Source of the DNA: Methylomonas sp.
Lineage (GTDB): Bacteria > Pseudomonadota > Gammaproteobacteria > Methylococcales > Methylomonadaceae
Assembly (NCBI RefSeq): GCF_023228165.1
Contig: NZ_JALOBS010000004.1
Location: 137,843 to 201,842, forward strand
DNA length: 64,000 nucleotides
Direction: 5' to 3'
A program made the position numbers and the translations under genes. Shown piece by piece: positions 1 through 7,753 of the stretch (position 1 is the stretch's first letter; the number at the start of each line of letters is the position of its first letter). The notes below the pieces were generated by a model. The model was not told the origin of the DNA, searched no databases, and saw only the letters and a list, made by a program, of their open reading frames with translations.

Positions 1-30
1 TACGCGTCAGTCATCGGCTCAGCGGGTGCG

Positions 31-93
31 GCATAACGAATAAGGTTAGATTGTGTGAGCAACGCGAACCACAATCTGAACCGGTTGTTGGAC
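31..93 (+). other. integron attC-like recombination site 1
   Basis: R'' is GCATAAC (31-37) and R' is GTTGGAC (87-93), matching the RYYYAAC and GTTRRRY core sites of integron attC. Between them GGTTAGATTGTG pairs with CACAATCTGAACC, leaving one unpaired base, as expected for the extrahelical base of a folded attC. Apart from the first base it is identical to the site at 3321-3383. The cassette it terminates lies left of the window. Predicted cleavage is between 87 and 88. Confidence 0.75.
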
Positions 94-338
94 AAGCCCG
101 GTGATCACAGTGTTGACAGTATGCTTTATATAAGAAAATAGCTTTTCGGAGCTCTTGGGTCACGAAGGCGTGATTACCGCTTCAAGACCCGGAACTCACC
201 TGGGAGCATCGCGCCACCGCTTCGATGGCATCGGAAGGCCGCTTTTGGGGATATTTTAGCCCTGATTTTGGCCGAACAAAGCCATTGGCCTTAAAGAGGC
301 CGATGATCACAGGGCTGGGCGCGGGTACGGTTTACATA
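94..338. repeat. structured direct repeat, copy 1
   Basis: About 245 bp directly after attC site 1 that recurs at 3384-3626, directly after the identical attC at 3321-3383, at roughly 80-85% identity by eye. Inside it an imperfect inverted repeat joins the strings around TCTTGGGTC and GACCCGGAACT. No convincing coding frame is seen; the short ORFs on both strands look spurious. It may be the start of a non-coding cassette or a dispersed mobile repeat. The IS91-type element follows immediately. Confidence 0.65.
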
Positions 339-351
339 ACCTGTGTTACCT

Positions 352-1464
352 TCAACCCGGTTGGCCGGTGGGCATTGTCTGGCCGTGTAACAACGGCAGG
401 ATGCGTGTTTTCACAATCCGCATTTCTCCACCGCAGCAGGCGCAGGTGAGTGATGGCCGTTTTCTCAACCACGCCAGCGCCCGGCTTGGATTCAAGCCGA
501 GCAGGTATTGCAGCAATCCAATCAGCCGTTTGCTGTTGGGATGCAAAAAGCCGAAGTTGCGGGCGCGCCTGAAGCCCTTGGGTAAGACATGCCGTAGGAT
601 CAGCCACAGGAACTGGGCGCCGGGCAGTGTTCGGGTCCGCATTTGCCGGGTTTTACTGTCTTGGTAGCGAAACGTCACTTGGCCATCCCGGCAGGCGACA
701 ATGTCTTTTTCCTGGATGACGCCTTTATAAAGATAGCGTCCGAGATAAACCAGCGCCTTATCGCCACTGCCGACGGACTTGACGTCGACGACCCATTTTT
801 CGGGATACCGGTGCGGCAGATCAAGTCCCGCTTGAGTGATTGCGTCGAGCAGTTTAGCGCGAAAGACCTTGGCCAATGCCTTGTGATTGAACAAGTAGCC
901 GGTTTGATTTTTGTCGTGGCCTTTTTTGTTGCGTTTGGTTCGCCACAGGCGCTTTTCCGTATCGATGGCTGCCGCCGGTATCACGCAATGCACATGCGGA
1001 TGATAGTCGAGGCGGCGGGAATGGGTGTGCAAGACCGTAATGGCACCGGCATTCCCTTTGAGCTGCGGGTCGTTTTGCGTGAAGGTTTTCAGGGTCTCCC
1101 AACTACAGCGGGCCATCAAGCTGTAAAGCGTGCGTTGCTGCTGCCAAGCCAGCGACCTGAGTTCCTTGGGCAAGGTGAAGGTCACCAAAAAATACTCGGC
1201 CGGCACCTGTTTTTTGAGTTGGCGCTCCAACCATTGCTGACTCTCGTGTTGCTGGCAATGCGGGCAACTGCGATGGCCGCAGGAATGCGGGACGTAGACG
1301 TGTTGGGAGCAGTCATCGCATTGCGCCAACATGACAGGACTTTGCGAGGTGCGGCAGTGCTTCATGGCGGCTAGCGCTTGGTGGTGACTGGGCAACAGCG
1401 AATCTTGATAACGCGCAAGCAAGTCAGCTTCGAAGGTTTCGATGATGGCGGATAGTAAAATCAT
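352..1464 (-). CDS. IS91 family transposase (HUH/Y1 type)
   Basis: A 370-aa transposase of the IS91/IS801 type, which nicks one strand and moves by rolling-circle replication. The N-terminus (residues about 45-75) has the paired-cysteine zinc ribbon typical of the family (CDDC, then CGHRSCPHC). The central HUH metal site reads HPHVHCVIP, and the later GRYLYKG stretch fits the catalytic tyrosine region. Near the C-terminus a second CACC zinc pair is visible. Length is normal for the family and no internal stop is seen, so it appears intact. Its ATG overlaps the stop codon of the upstream recombinase (1461-1464), which suggests translational coupling. It lies in an integron cassette array and is probably passively captured there. 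Confidence 0.9.
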   Translation of the reverse strand: MILLSAIIETFEADLLARYQDSLLPSHHQALAAMKHCRTSQSPVMLAQCDDCSQHVYVPHSCGHRSCPHCQQHESQQWLERQLKKQVPAEYFLVTFTLPKELRSLAWQQQRTLYSLMARCSWETLKTFTQNDPQLKGNAGAITVLHTHSRRLDYHPHVHCVIPAAAIDTEKRLWRTKRNKKGHDKNQTGYLFNHKALAKVFRAKLLDAITQAGLDLPHRYPEKWVVDVKSVGSGDKALVYLGRYLYKGVIQEKDIVACRDGQVTFRYQDSKTRQMRTRTLPGAQFLWLILRHVLPKGFRRARNFGFLHPNSKRLIGLLQYLLGLNPSRALAWLRKRPSLTCACCGGEMRIVKTRILPLLHGQTMPTGQPG

Positions 1465-2368
1465 TTGACCTTCCCCCAGTCCAGGGCAAAGCCATTCATC
1501 AAGGTATTGATCAGTTGATTAACGTTCTGATTCGTGCCGTCGGTCAGATGGGTATAGCGGGCGGTGGTGAGGATACTATGGTGGCCGAGGATTTTCTGCA
1601 CTTCCAGCAGATCAACGCCAGCTTCGATCAGATGCGTGGCATAGCTGTGACGCAGACAGTGCGGGCTAATCTTTTTTTTAAGCTGCAATCTTGCGCGACT
1701 TGGCGCAATGTGGCTTGCACGCCGCCGCGATCCAGTGGCGTGGTCGCCCGGCAGGCCCCATTCAAGCCGCCGTGGCGATTGGGAAACAAAAGGACCGGAT
1801 TACGATGGACTTGCCAGAAGCGACGCAGTAAATCCAGTGTTGCCGTTGGCAAGGGTACCAGTCTATCTTTATTGCCTTTGGCATCGCGGATATGCACTCG
1901 CTGGCGTTCGGCGTCTATATCCGCCACTTGCAGTCGCAAGCCTTCACCCAGCCGAAGGCCAAGACTGTAGAGCGTGAAAAAGAACACCCGGTAACTGAGC
2001 GTGCGGGTCGCCAGGAAAAGCTGCCGCGCCTCTTCCACCGTGATGATGTCCGGCAAACGTTGGGCTCTGGGCGGTTTGATCAGACCCGGAGCGACCCAGG
2101 GTTTACGCAGCACATGGGTATAATAGAACTTGAGGCCGTACAGATCGAGTTTGACCGAACTCCAGGAGTGAGACGCCAGCAAATCGGTGAAGTAATCGGT
2201 CAACTGCGCTTCGGACAGGTCCTCAATCTGTTCGTCGAAATACTCGCCGACGCGGCGAATGGCACGGGCGTAAGCCTCTATCGTCTTGGGCTGGAGCCCT
2301 TTGAGCTTTAGATGTTTAAGATGGGTTTGATAGTTTTGCTTGAAAGGGGATTCGGATGATGTTGTCAT
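1461..2368 (-). CDS. tyrosine recombinase, expressed by -1 frameshift
   Basis: The first frame (2368 down to about 1680) gives the SAM-like N-terminal core-binding domain and the start of the catalytic domain, including the first catalytic Arg in LGLRLGEGLRL. The second frame (from about 1680 to 1461) supplies the rest: HCLRHSYATHL with the HxxR box, LGHHSILTTARYTH with the late His and the nucleophilic Tyr. The frames meet at eight A residues (minus strand), in the phase A.AAA.AAA, a classic -1 slippery heptamer. Translated with one -1 shift the product is 302 aa, normal for such integrases, so programmed frameshifting is as likely as an inactivating mutation. It overlaps the IS91 transposase by four bases. 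Recombinases of this kind accompany a subgroup of IS91 elements. Confidence 0.8.
1672..1679 (-). other. candidate -1 ribosomal frameshift slippery site
   Basis: Eight consecutive A residues on the minus strand. In the upstream recombinase frame they read TTA AAA AAA AGA, which is the X.XXY.YYZ arrangement for -1 slippage. Downstream codons in the -1 frame begin AAG ATT AGC CCG CAC and give the conserved HCLRH box of the recombinase. Confidence 0.5.
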
Positions 2369-2477
2369 TGACGTATAACCTCATGATTCGTCGTGGAATG
2401 GTCCCTCGTAATGAGGGCGTGAGGTTACATTTTATGAATTACCAGACGCTCAGGATATTCTCCGCGTTAGCGGCTTC

Positions 2478-2546
2478 GTCCAACATATCGCTCAAGCCGA
2501 CCCACTTCCGCTACGCTCCAGTGGTCGGCTTAGCTTTACGTTATGC
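2478..2546 (+). other. integron attC-like recombination site 2
   Basis: R'' is GTCCAAC (2478-2484), exactly complementary to the GTTGGAC that starts the segment at 87, and R' is GTTATGC (2540-2546). The interior forms a hairpin, with AAGCCGACC facing GGTCGGCTT. The R''/R' match across 88-2540 means that the 2.45-kb stretch, including the IS91-type element, would be one mobilisable cassette. Confidence 0.8.
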
Positions 2547-2555
2547 GGTTAAAGC

Positions 2556-2957
2556 ATGAAAACTCATACTATCGACTCAACTTATAGACAGTTTTATATC
2601 GCTGATGCTGGATTAGATCCTGATGCTCCTGAAGATTGGAGTGATCAACACGTGCTTCAGCGATACAACGCCCTAACCAATATTGTTGCTCTGTGTACTG
2701 AAGGAGATATATCGGCAAGAGTGAAGCCTTTTGCTCCAGGAGAAAAATACCAGAGTGAACAGGAACCTGACTTTGAGGTGAGAACTCAAATAACTATTTT
2801 GAGTGGGCGGCTAGGTGTTTTTGGTTGGCCAAGAGAGACGCTTGAAGAGTATTGTGTCCAGCCCGGTAAGTACTTGATATATTTCCGAGGTTTCAATCTT
2901 TGCCAAGTTAACGAAGAACGTGATTTTTACACAGTGGAGTTCGAGCATGCCGCATAA
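2556..2957 (+). CDS. integron cassette protein, hypothetical (133 aa)
   Basis: A 133-aa acidic, apparently cytosolic protein with no signal peptide or membrane segment. I do not recognise a characterised family; proteins of similar look (an opening like MKTHTIDSTY, a central GDISARV, a later GVFGWP) occur as single-gene cassettes or orphan ORFs. The ATG lies 16 bases after the attC cleavage point, and the TAA stop lies inside the R'' sequence of the next attC (2952-2958). This is the tight packing expected of an integron cassette. No clear ribosome-binding site precedes the start, also common for cassettes. Its base composition is more AT-rich than the core genes further right. Function unknown. 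Confidence 0.8.
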   Translation: MKTHTIDSTYRQFYIADAGLDPDAPEDWSDQHVLQRYNALTNIVALCTEGDISARVKPFAPGEKYQSEQEPDFEVRTQITILSGRLGVFGWPRETLEEYCVQPGKYLIYFRGFNLCQVNEERDFYTVEFEHAA

Positions 2958-3038
2958 CAAGGCGCATCACTCGCGGCCTGTGGCCGCTGGGACGTCAACC
3001 CGCTGCGCGGCTCGTCGCCCGTGTGCTTTGCGTTATGT
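2952..3038 (+). other. integron attC-like recombination site 3
   Basis: R'' GCATAAC (2952-2958) is the exact complement of the GTTATGC at the start of its own cassette (2540-2546), and R' is GTTATGT (3032-3038). The 87-bp site contains an internal palindromic part (GCGGCC/GGCCGC). This is the best-supported attC in the window. Confidence 0.85.
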
Positions 3039-3059
3039 GTTTCTTGAGTATGGGGTCAA

Positions 3060-3311
3060 ATGTTAGAAAATAATAATCAAAATTATATAAGGCCACTTTT
3101 CCGAATCCTAACTGGTGGATTATTTGTGTTTGGCTTGTATGGTTTATATTTAGTTATATCTGTTCAATATACTTTCATTGCTAATTCAGGTTTTGAGCTA
3201 GGTTTTCTATTATCCGGTTTATTAAGTTTGGTTATGTTTTTAATTTGGGTTTATGTATCTGGTTACGTCACAATATACGGAAAACTACCAAATAAACATA
3301 AGTCGGTATAA
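3060..3311 (+). CDS. integron cassette membrane protein, hypothetical (83 aa)
   Basis: A small AT-rich gene. The product has two predicted membrane-spanning segments (about residues 13-35 and 45-70) with short polar ends, the C-terminus lysine-rich. I recognise no family. It begins 27 bases after attC cleavage at 3032/3033 and ends just before the next attC at 3321, so it is a one-gene cassette. The marked AT-richness against the surroundings supports foreign origin. Function unknown; small membrane proteins in cassettes are often of unknown or stress-related role, which is not evidence here. Confidence 0.7.
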   Translation: MLENNNQNYIRPLFRILTGGLFVFGLYGLYLVISVQYTFIANSGFELGFLLSGLLSLVMFLIWVYVSGYVTIYGKLPNKHKSV

Positions 3312-3320
3312 AGTACAAAC

Positions 3321-3383
3321 ACATAACGAATAAGGTTAGATTGTGTGAGCAACGCGAACCACAATCTGAACCGGTTGTTGGAC
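3321..3383 (+). other. integron attC-like recombination site 4
   Basis: R'' ACATAAC (3321-3327) complements the GTTATGT that opens its cassette (3032-3038), and R' is GTTGGAC (3377-3383). It is identical to the site at 31-93 except at the first base, so two different cassettes end in the same attC family. Confidence 0.8.
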
Positions 3384-3626
3384 AAGCCCGGTGAGCACAG
3401 TGCTGGCGGCATGCTTTCTATAAGAAAATAGCTTTTCGGAGTTCTTGGGTCGCGAAGGCCTGATTACGCTTCAAGACCCAGAACTCAACATAGGAGTGGC
3501 AACCAATCGCTTCGATGGCATCGGAAGGCCGATTTTTGGGATGTTTTAGCCTGATTTTGGCCGAACGAAGCTGTCGGCCTTAAAAAGGCCGCTGATCGTA
3601 TGGCCGGTTGTGTTAATCGTTTACAT
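3384..3626. repeat. structured direct repeat, copy 2
   Basis: Second copy of the block at 94-338, again placed directly after an attC. The inverted repeat is clearer here: GAGTTCTTGGGTC faces GACCCAGAACTC. Similarity with copy 1 fades after a shared GTTTACATA at the right edge. No attC that would close this segment is found downstream. Confidence 0.65.
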
Positions 3627-3667
3627 AGTCGTCCCTGAAAAAGCCGATATTTTCCGAACACCAGCAT

Positions 3668-4006
3668 TCAGGCTGACAATAAAAACGGCGCGCTCAATGG
3701 CCGCGTCAAAATCCGACATAGCGGTCTCCAAAAATGAGGCAAAAAAATCCTCAACTGCCTGAGGATCATACGGATATTGTGGCCAGCGCCGCATAAGATG
3801 GCATGCATGGCATCGCCTAGTTCGCCTTTCAGATAATTCCGGCCCAGCAATCCGTCGTTTTTGAGGTGCCTGATGACGGGTTCGATGGCATTGCGGCGTT
3901 TGAGGGCACGTTTGAGTCGCCGGGTGTTTATTCCTCTCTTTTGCCGGGCTTTGTAAATGGTCACGTTCGGAGCATTGGGGTCAGGTCTTTCAATCAAGCA
4001 AAACAT
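3668..4006 (-). pseudogene. IS5-type transposase, C-terminal fragment
   Basis: The 112 residues match the end of an IS5-group DDE transposase: the RRNAIEPVIRHLK segment carries the last acidic residue of the DDE triad, followed by the typical GRNYLKGELGDAMHAIL and GAGHNIR stretch. The N-terminal two thirds, with the first two catalytic aspartates, are absent upstream (4007-4155 holds no matching frame). It therefore cannot be active. It marks the right edge of the integron/repeat region. Confidence 0.75.
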
Positions 4007-4155
4007 TCAAGAACCTATCGCGGCTGTTGATTTGATGGTTGCGGAATGCAAGGCCTGACCGCAATATTTTCCTCATTTTGCGAATCTTACTCAATGTTTT
4101 CCGGTATCAGGCGCTTTTAAAATCGGGCACTCGTTTGCGTATACCAAGCGTATTT

Positions 4156-4266
4156 TTATAACAAGCCGTTAGTCTCTTTCTTGGCTTTTTTGGCGGCTTT
4201 TTTTTCTTTGGCGTTTAGTTTAGGCTGTTTCTTCTGCTCTTTATTACTTTTTTGTTCTTTGCTCAT
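4156..4266 (-). CDS. lysine-rich micro-protein (36 aa)
   Basis: A 36-residue ORF from ATG at 4266 to TAA at 4156. It begins MSKEQKSNKEQ and carries the run KEKKAAKKAKKE. Fifteen of 36 residues are lysine, so it would be strongly basic and helical. Small MSKEQKSKK-type proteins are, to my recollection, common in methanotrophs and related bacteria and have no assigned function. The frame is open and begins with a normal ATG, but lysine-rich frames can arise by chance in A-rich DNA. Nucleic-acid binding is only a guess. Confidence 0.5.
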   Translation of the reverse strand: MSKEQKSNKEQKKQPKLNAKEKKAAKKAKKETNGLL

Positions 4267-4411
4267 GGCGTACACTCTAAATGATTGAGGGTTTTGTAAA
4301 CAAATGATGCCTGTGTGCCAGTGAACACCATCGAATTAACGCAATCCGAATTTAAAGTTATACGCTCTTTGCTTAAGAATAGGTGATTAGTTGGATAATA
4401 ACGCTTAGCCG

Positions 4412-4645
4412 CTAGTCGTCTTCGTCCGGCCACTGGGTTTGTAAATAAAGTGCTTCGACTTTTTGCCGTGCCCACGGCGTTTTACGCAGGAATTTCAGGC
4501 TGGACGCGATACTGGGGTCGCTGGAAAAACAATTGATATTGATTTTGTCGGCCATGTCTTCCCAGCCGTATCGTTCCACCAGTCGGGCGAGTAGCATTTG
4601 TAGCGTGAGGCCATGCAAGGGATCTTGCCGGCTGGATTTAGGCAT
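4412..4645 (-). CDS. VF530-family DNA-binding protein
   Basis: The 77-aa product has the VF530 (DUF2132) signature: DPLHGLTLQMLL, YGWEDMAD, INCFSSDPSIASSLKFLRKTPWAR and the final VEALYL. The family is a small helical fold with a reported DNA-binding member in Vibrio fischeri; its cellular role is unclear. I chose the ATG at 4645, which starts MPKSSRQDP; the longer reading frame upstream only overlaps the neighbouring RRM gene. The start overlaps that gene's stop by eight bases, so the two are probably translated together. Confidence 0.85.
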   Translation of the reverse strand: MPKSSRQDPLHGLTLQMLLARLVERYGWEDMADKININCFSSDPSIASSLKFLRKTPWARQKVEALYLQTQWPDEDD

Positions 4646-4901
4646 CCGAGCCGCCGCCGGGTTTTGCTTCGGCTTTTTTGACGCGTATTTTGCTGCCGGC
4701 CATATCCAGTCCGTTGAGCAGTTTAATAGCCGCCTTGGCTTCGCCGGGTTTGGGCATTTCGACAAAGCCGAAGCCTTTGGAAGCGCCGGTTTCTTTGTCG
4801 ATTACCAGTGAACAGGATTGCACCGCGCCGTGTTCCGCAAACAGGGCGCGGAGTTCTGCTTCCGTGGCGGTGCGAGGTAAATTGCGTATCAATAATTTCA
4901 T
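4638..4901 (-). CDS. RRM-domain RNA-binding protein
   Basis: An 87-aa protein made of one RNA recognition motif. RNP2 is LLIRNL near the N-terminus and RNP1 is KGFGFVEM in the middle; the C-terminus is a short Lys/Gly-rich tail. Single-RRM proteins of this size (Rbp-like) in cyanobacteria and proteobacteria bind RNA and are often cold-responsive; the latter cannot be seen here. It forms a two-gene unit with the downstream VF530-type gene. Confidence 0.9.
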   Translation of the reverse strand: MKLLIRNLPRTATEAELRALFAEHGAVQSCSLVIDKETGASKGFGFVEMPKPGEAKAAIKLLNGLDMAGSKIRVKKAEAKPGGGSDA

Positions 4902-5122
4902 TCTGAAGATTTTTGCTGACTTAAATGGTCCTTATGCTACAGGATAAGTCGGGTTTTTTACGATTGTTTTTATGCAGCCCGGTTTAAATCGTCGAGCTTG
5001 GATTGGAAGGCTATAAATCGGGGTTATTAAACTCGAGGCAGCTAAAGTCTTGGCGATTGCCATTCTCTGCGTGTTATGCTTTCGAACGATTTCTATTTTT
5101 CCACCTGTGAGGTTGCTCCAGT

Positions 5123-7657
5123 GTGAAGATTTTTTTGTCCTATGCCTCGCCGTATCGCGCTATTGCCGATGATCTGTGCTGTCGCCTGCAGGCTGCCGGG
5201 CACGAGGTGTTCTTCGACCGCGAAGACCTACCGCCGGGTACCAGTTTCGACGACCGTATCCACAGCGCCATTCAAAGTTCCGAGTTGTTTATTTTCCTGA
5301 TTGCGCCGGAAGCTGTCGCGGATGGTCATTACACCCGGACCGAACTCAAGATAGCCAGCCGCAAATGGCCGACGCCCGGCTGGCATGTGTTGCCGGTGCA
5401 AGTGGCTGAAACGCCGCTCAAGGATGTGCCCGCTTACTTACGGGCACTCACCATCATGCAGGCGGAAGGCAATCTGGCCGCCGAGGTGGTGTTGGAAGTG
5501 CAAAACCTGCTGCAATTGCACAGTCAGGAAGCGCAGCCCAAAACCAGTGCGCCAACGTCGCCGCTGGAGCGCTTAAGTTACCGTTCGTTGCCGTTACGTT
5601 TCGGGCGCGATACGGCGGGCGGCTATTCGCTAGCCTTAGCAGAATCGGTAGCGGGTGGTTTGCGACTTGATACTGCCGAACTTGAACAATTGTTGTGGTC
5701 GGGCGCCGAGGCTATTGACGGTTCGGCGCGGCGTTCCGCTAACGATAGTAGTTTGGATACGTTGTTACCATCCGCCGCCAATGCCCGCGAAGTCGGGCGG
5801 GCGCTTTACAATGCAGTGTTCAATTCGTCGTTGCGCGACAACCTTGCACAATATCTGCGTGCGATAGATCCGCAGCGTGGCCAAGGCTTGCGCTTTGTGA
5901 TTGACACGACCGAGGTTCCCGACCTGGCCCGCTTACCTTGGGAATTCTTATATAGCCCGGCCAAGGATGATTTTCTATTTTCCGATCGGATGAAGCCTAT
6001 TGTGCGCTGGTTGGATGTCGATGAATTAACCCCGACCCTGGCGGTGGAGCCGCCGCTACGTATATTGCTGGTAATTGCCGCTCCCACTGACAGGCCGGGA
6101 TTACGGGTTGGTGAAGAGCTTGCCCATCTGGATAGCGCGCTGGCCGAATTAACCGCGAGCGGACAGGTGAAAACAGTCAGGCTCGACCATGCCAGCTTGG
6201 AAAGCCTGGATAATGCGCTGCTGCAAACCCGTCCGCATATATTGCATTTTATCGGTCATGGCGATTTTGTGGCGGATGAAGGTTTGTTGGTATTTGAGTC
6301 CGACAGCACGCAGGGTGTCAGCGATACCATAGCCGGGCGGCAACTGGCGGTGTTGTTACGCAACCATCTTGCCTATTTGCGCTTGGTTTTTTTGAATAGC
6401 TGTATGGGGGCTGCCGCTTCAAGGGTCGATCCATTCGGCGGCGTCGCGCAAAGCCTGATCCGCCGAGGCATTCCCGCCGTGATAGCCATGCAGTTTCCGA
6501 TTCCCGATAGGGCCGCGGTTGCCTTGTCCAGGCATTTTTATCGCTATCTGGCCGCCGGTCAGCCGGTTGATGCCGCATTAACCTCCGCCCGGGCTTTTCT
6601 TTATGCGCGCGGTTATGCCGTGGAATGGGGCGCACCGGCGCTGCATATGCGGTCTCCGGACGGACGTCTGTTCGATATTGCCGAATTATCGGGTCCGGTT
6701 GCCGCATTGATTCCTCAATCAGCTCCTGTTATAGAGGTTTCCGATGCTGTCGTGACGGCATCGCCGCATCGTAACTTTCAACGTAGCTTGATCGTGCCGA
6801 TAGTAATAGGCCTGTTATTCATCGGCGCGGCAGGAATATGGTGGCGGTTTTCCAGTGAATCGGTGCCGGATGTTAACGTTGCACCTAGTATCGATAAGAC
6901 GCCTGCCAGCAATATTACCGATGGGATTCAGCGGGCATTAGGTCATTTGCGCGCCGGCGATAGCCAAGCCGCGGCAGAACTTTTGGATAATATGCTGAAA
7001 CAAGATGATTCCGCATTGTCTGCTGAACAGCTTGGCGCCCGACACGACCCGCTGGCGCTGGCTTTAGGCAATGCCGCGGATAAGGCCTTTCTTCAAGGCG
7101 ACAGCCAGCTCGGCTATCGGCTTATGGACATACTGTTGGCCATGGGGCCGTTTGATGAGGCGCTTGAACAACGGATTAACGCTCAGGTCGGCGCGTGGCT
7201 GGGTCGGGGGGTGGGGTGGGCGGAGGCGATTGAGGTGTCGCCCGGCGCTGCTAGTTCGGGCGATGCGGATGCTGGTCGCTGGCGTTATACGGTGCGTTCG
7301 GGCGATACGCTTTGGAGCATCGCGCGCCGATTGACCGGTGAAGGCCGGCAATGGCCGACACTACAGACCTACCATAACCAGCTCGTCAAAGTGGGTATGG
7401 GCGGGAATCTGATAGCCGACCCTCAGCGTATCTATCCAGGTCAGAAAATCTTTATAAAGCCAAGCGCTGTCGGAACTGAAGAAAACGTGTTTGATTATTA
7501 TGTTTCGCGGGGCGAAACCTTGTCCGGAATAGCGTTACGCATGTATGGGCAAGAAGCGCTGTGGCATGTCATATATCAGGATAATGCCGACAGTATCGCC
7601 GATCCCGGCTTGATTTATCCGGGGCAAGTATTGCATTTACGGCGGCATGGATACTGA
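5123..7657 (+). CDS. TIR-CHAT-TM-LysM-LysM protein
   Basis: An 844-aa multidomain protein with a GTG start. Residues 1-130 form a TIR-like domain (MKIFLSYAS opening, FDREDLPPG, and HYTRTELKIAS with Glu74 at the position of the TIR NADase glutamate). Residues about 155-535 are a CHAT caspase-like peptidase with His379 in FIGHGD and Cys427 in NSCMGA, the expected catalytic dyad. A membrane helix follows (about 556-577), then a linker and two LysM modules (about 722-775 and 791-841) that bind N-acetylglucosamine polymers. The order implies cytosolic TIR and CHAT parts anchored in the inner membrane with LysM in the periplasm. TIR and CHAT domains occur in bacterial immunity, TIR as NAD-consuming enzyme and CHAT as protease. 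A cell-envelope-sensing defence or death effector is inference. No partner gene is adjacent apart from a decayed spike fragment downstream. Confidence 0.85.
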   Translation: MKIFLSYASPYRAIADDLCCRLQAAGHEVFFDREDLPPGTSFDDRIHSAIQSSELFIFLIAPEAVADGHYTRTELKIASRKWPTPGWHVLPVQVAETPLKDVPAYLRALTIMQAEGNLAAEVVLEVQNLLQLHSQEAQPKTSAPTSPLERLSYRSLPLRFGRDTAGGYSLALAESVAGGLRLDTAELEQLLWSGAEAIDGSARRSANDSSLDTLLPSAANAREVGRALYNAVFNSSLRDNLAQYLRAIDPQRGQGLRFVIDTTEVPDLARLPWEFLYSPAKDDFLFSDRMKPIVRWLDVDELTPTLAVEPPLRILLVIAAPTDRPGLRVGEELAHLDSALAELTASGQVKTVRLDHASLESLDNALLQTRPHILHFIGHGDFVADEGLLVFESDSTQGVSDTIAGRQLAVLLRNHLAYLRLVFLNSCMGAAASRVDPFGGVAQSLIRRGIPAVIAMQFPIPDRAAVALSRHFYRYLAAGQPVDAALTSARAFLYARGYAVEWGAPALHMRSPDGRLFDIAELSGPVAALIPQSAPVIEVSDAVVTASPHRNFQRSLIVPIVIGLLFIGAAGIWWRFSSESVPDVNVAPSIDKTPASNITDGIQRALGHLRAGDSQAAAELLDNMLKQDDSALSAEQLGARHDPLALALGNAADKAFLQGDSQLGYRLMDILLAMGPFDEALEQRINAQVGAWLGRGVGWAEAIEVSPGAASSGDADAGRWRYTVRSGDTLWSIARRLTGEGRQWPTLQTYHNQLVKVGMGGNLIADPQRIYPGQKIFIKPSAVGTEENVFDYYVSRGETLSGIALRMYGQEALWHVIYQDNADSIADPGLIYPGQVLHLRRHGY

Positions 7658-7753
7658 TTAGGGAGCAGTGCCGCCGATTGATAGTGCTTCGGTACTTAAC
7701 CGGGAGCGTATAGTTAGCGTTTTTAATCATGAATTTTTGAAGTGGAGACCGGT

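Larger units (their letters stand above)
352..2368 (-). mobile_element. IS91-type element with tyrosine recombinase plus HUH transposase
   Basis: This is the minimal extent of a two-gene element. A frameshifted tyrosine recombinase (1461-2368) is followed by an overlapping IS91-family transposase (352-1464), both on the minus strand. IS91 elements move by rolling-circle replication and lack terminal inverted repeats, so the true ends cannot be fixed by eye; they should lie between about 339 and 2477. The element sits inside an integron cassette-like segment (88-2540), facing against the cassette direction. Confidence 0.75.

Noticed and set aside
643..1374. A 243-codon plus-strand ORF
   Set aside because: It lies entirely antisense to the IS91 transposase and has no recognisable domain; a codon-bias shadow.
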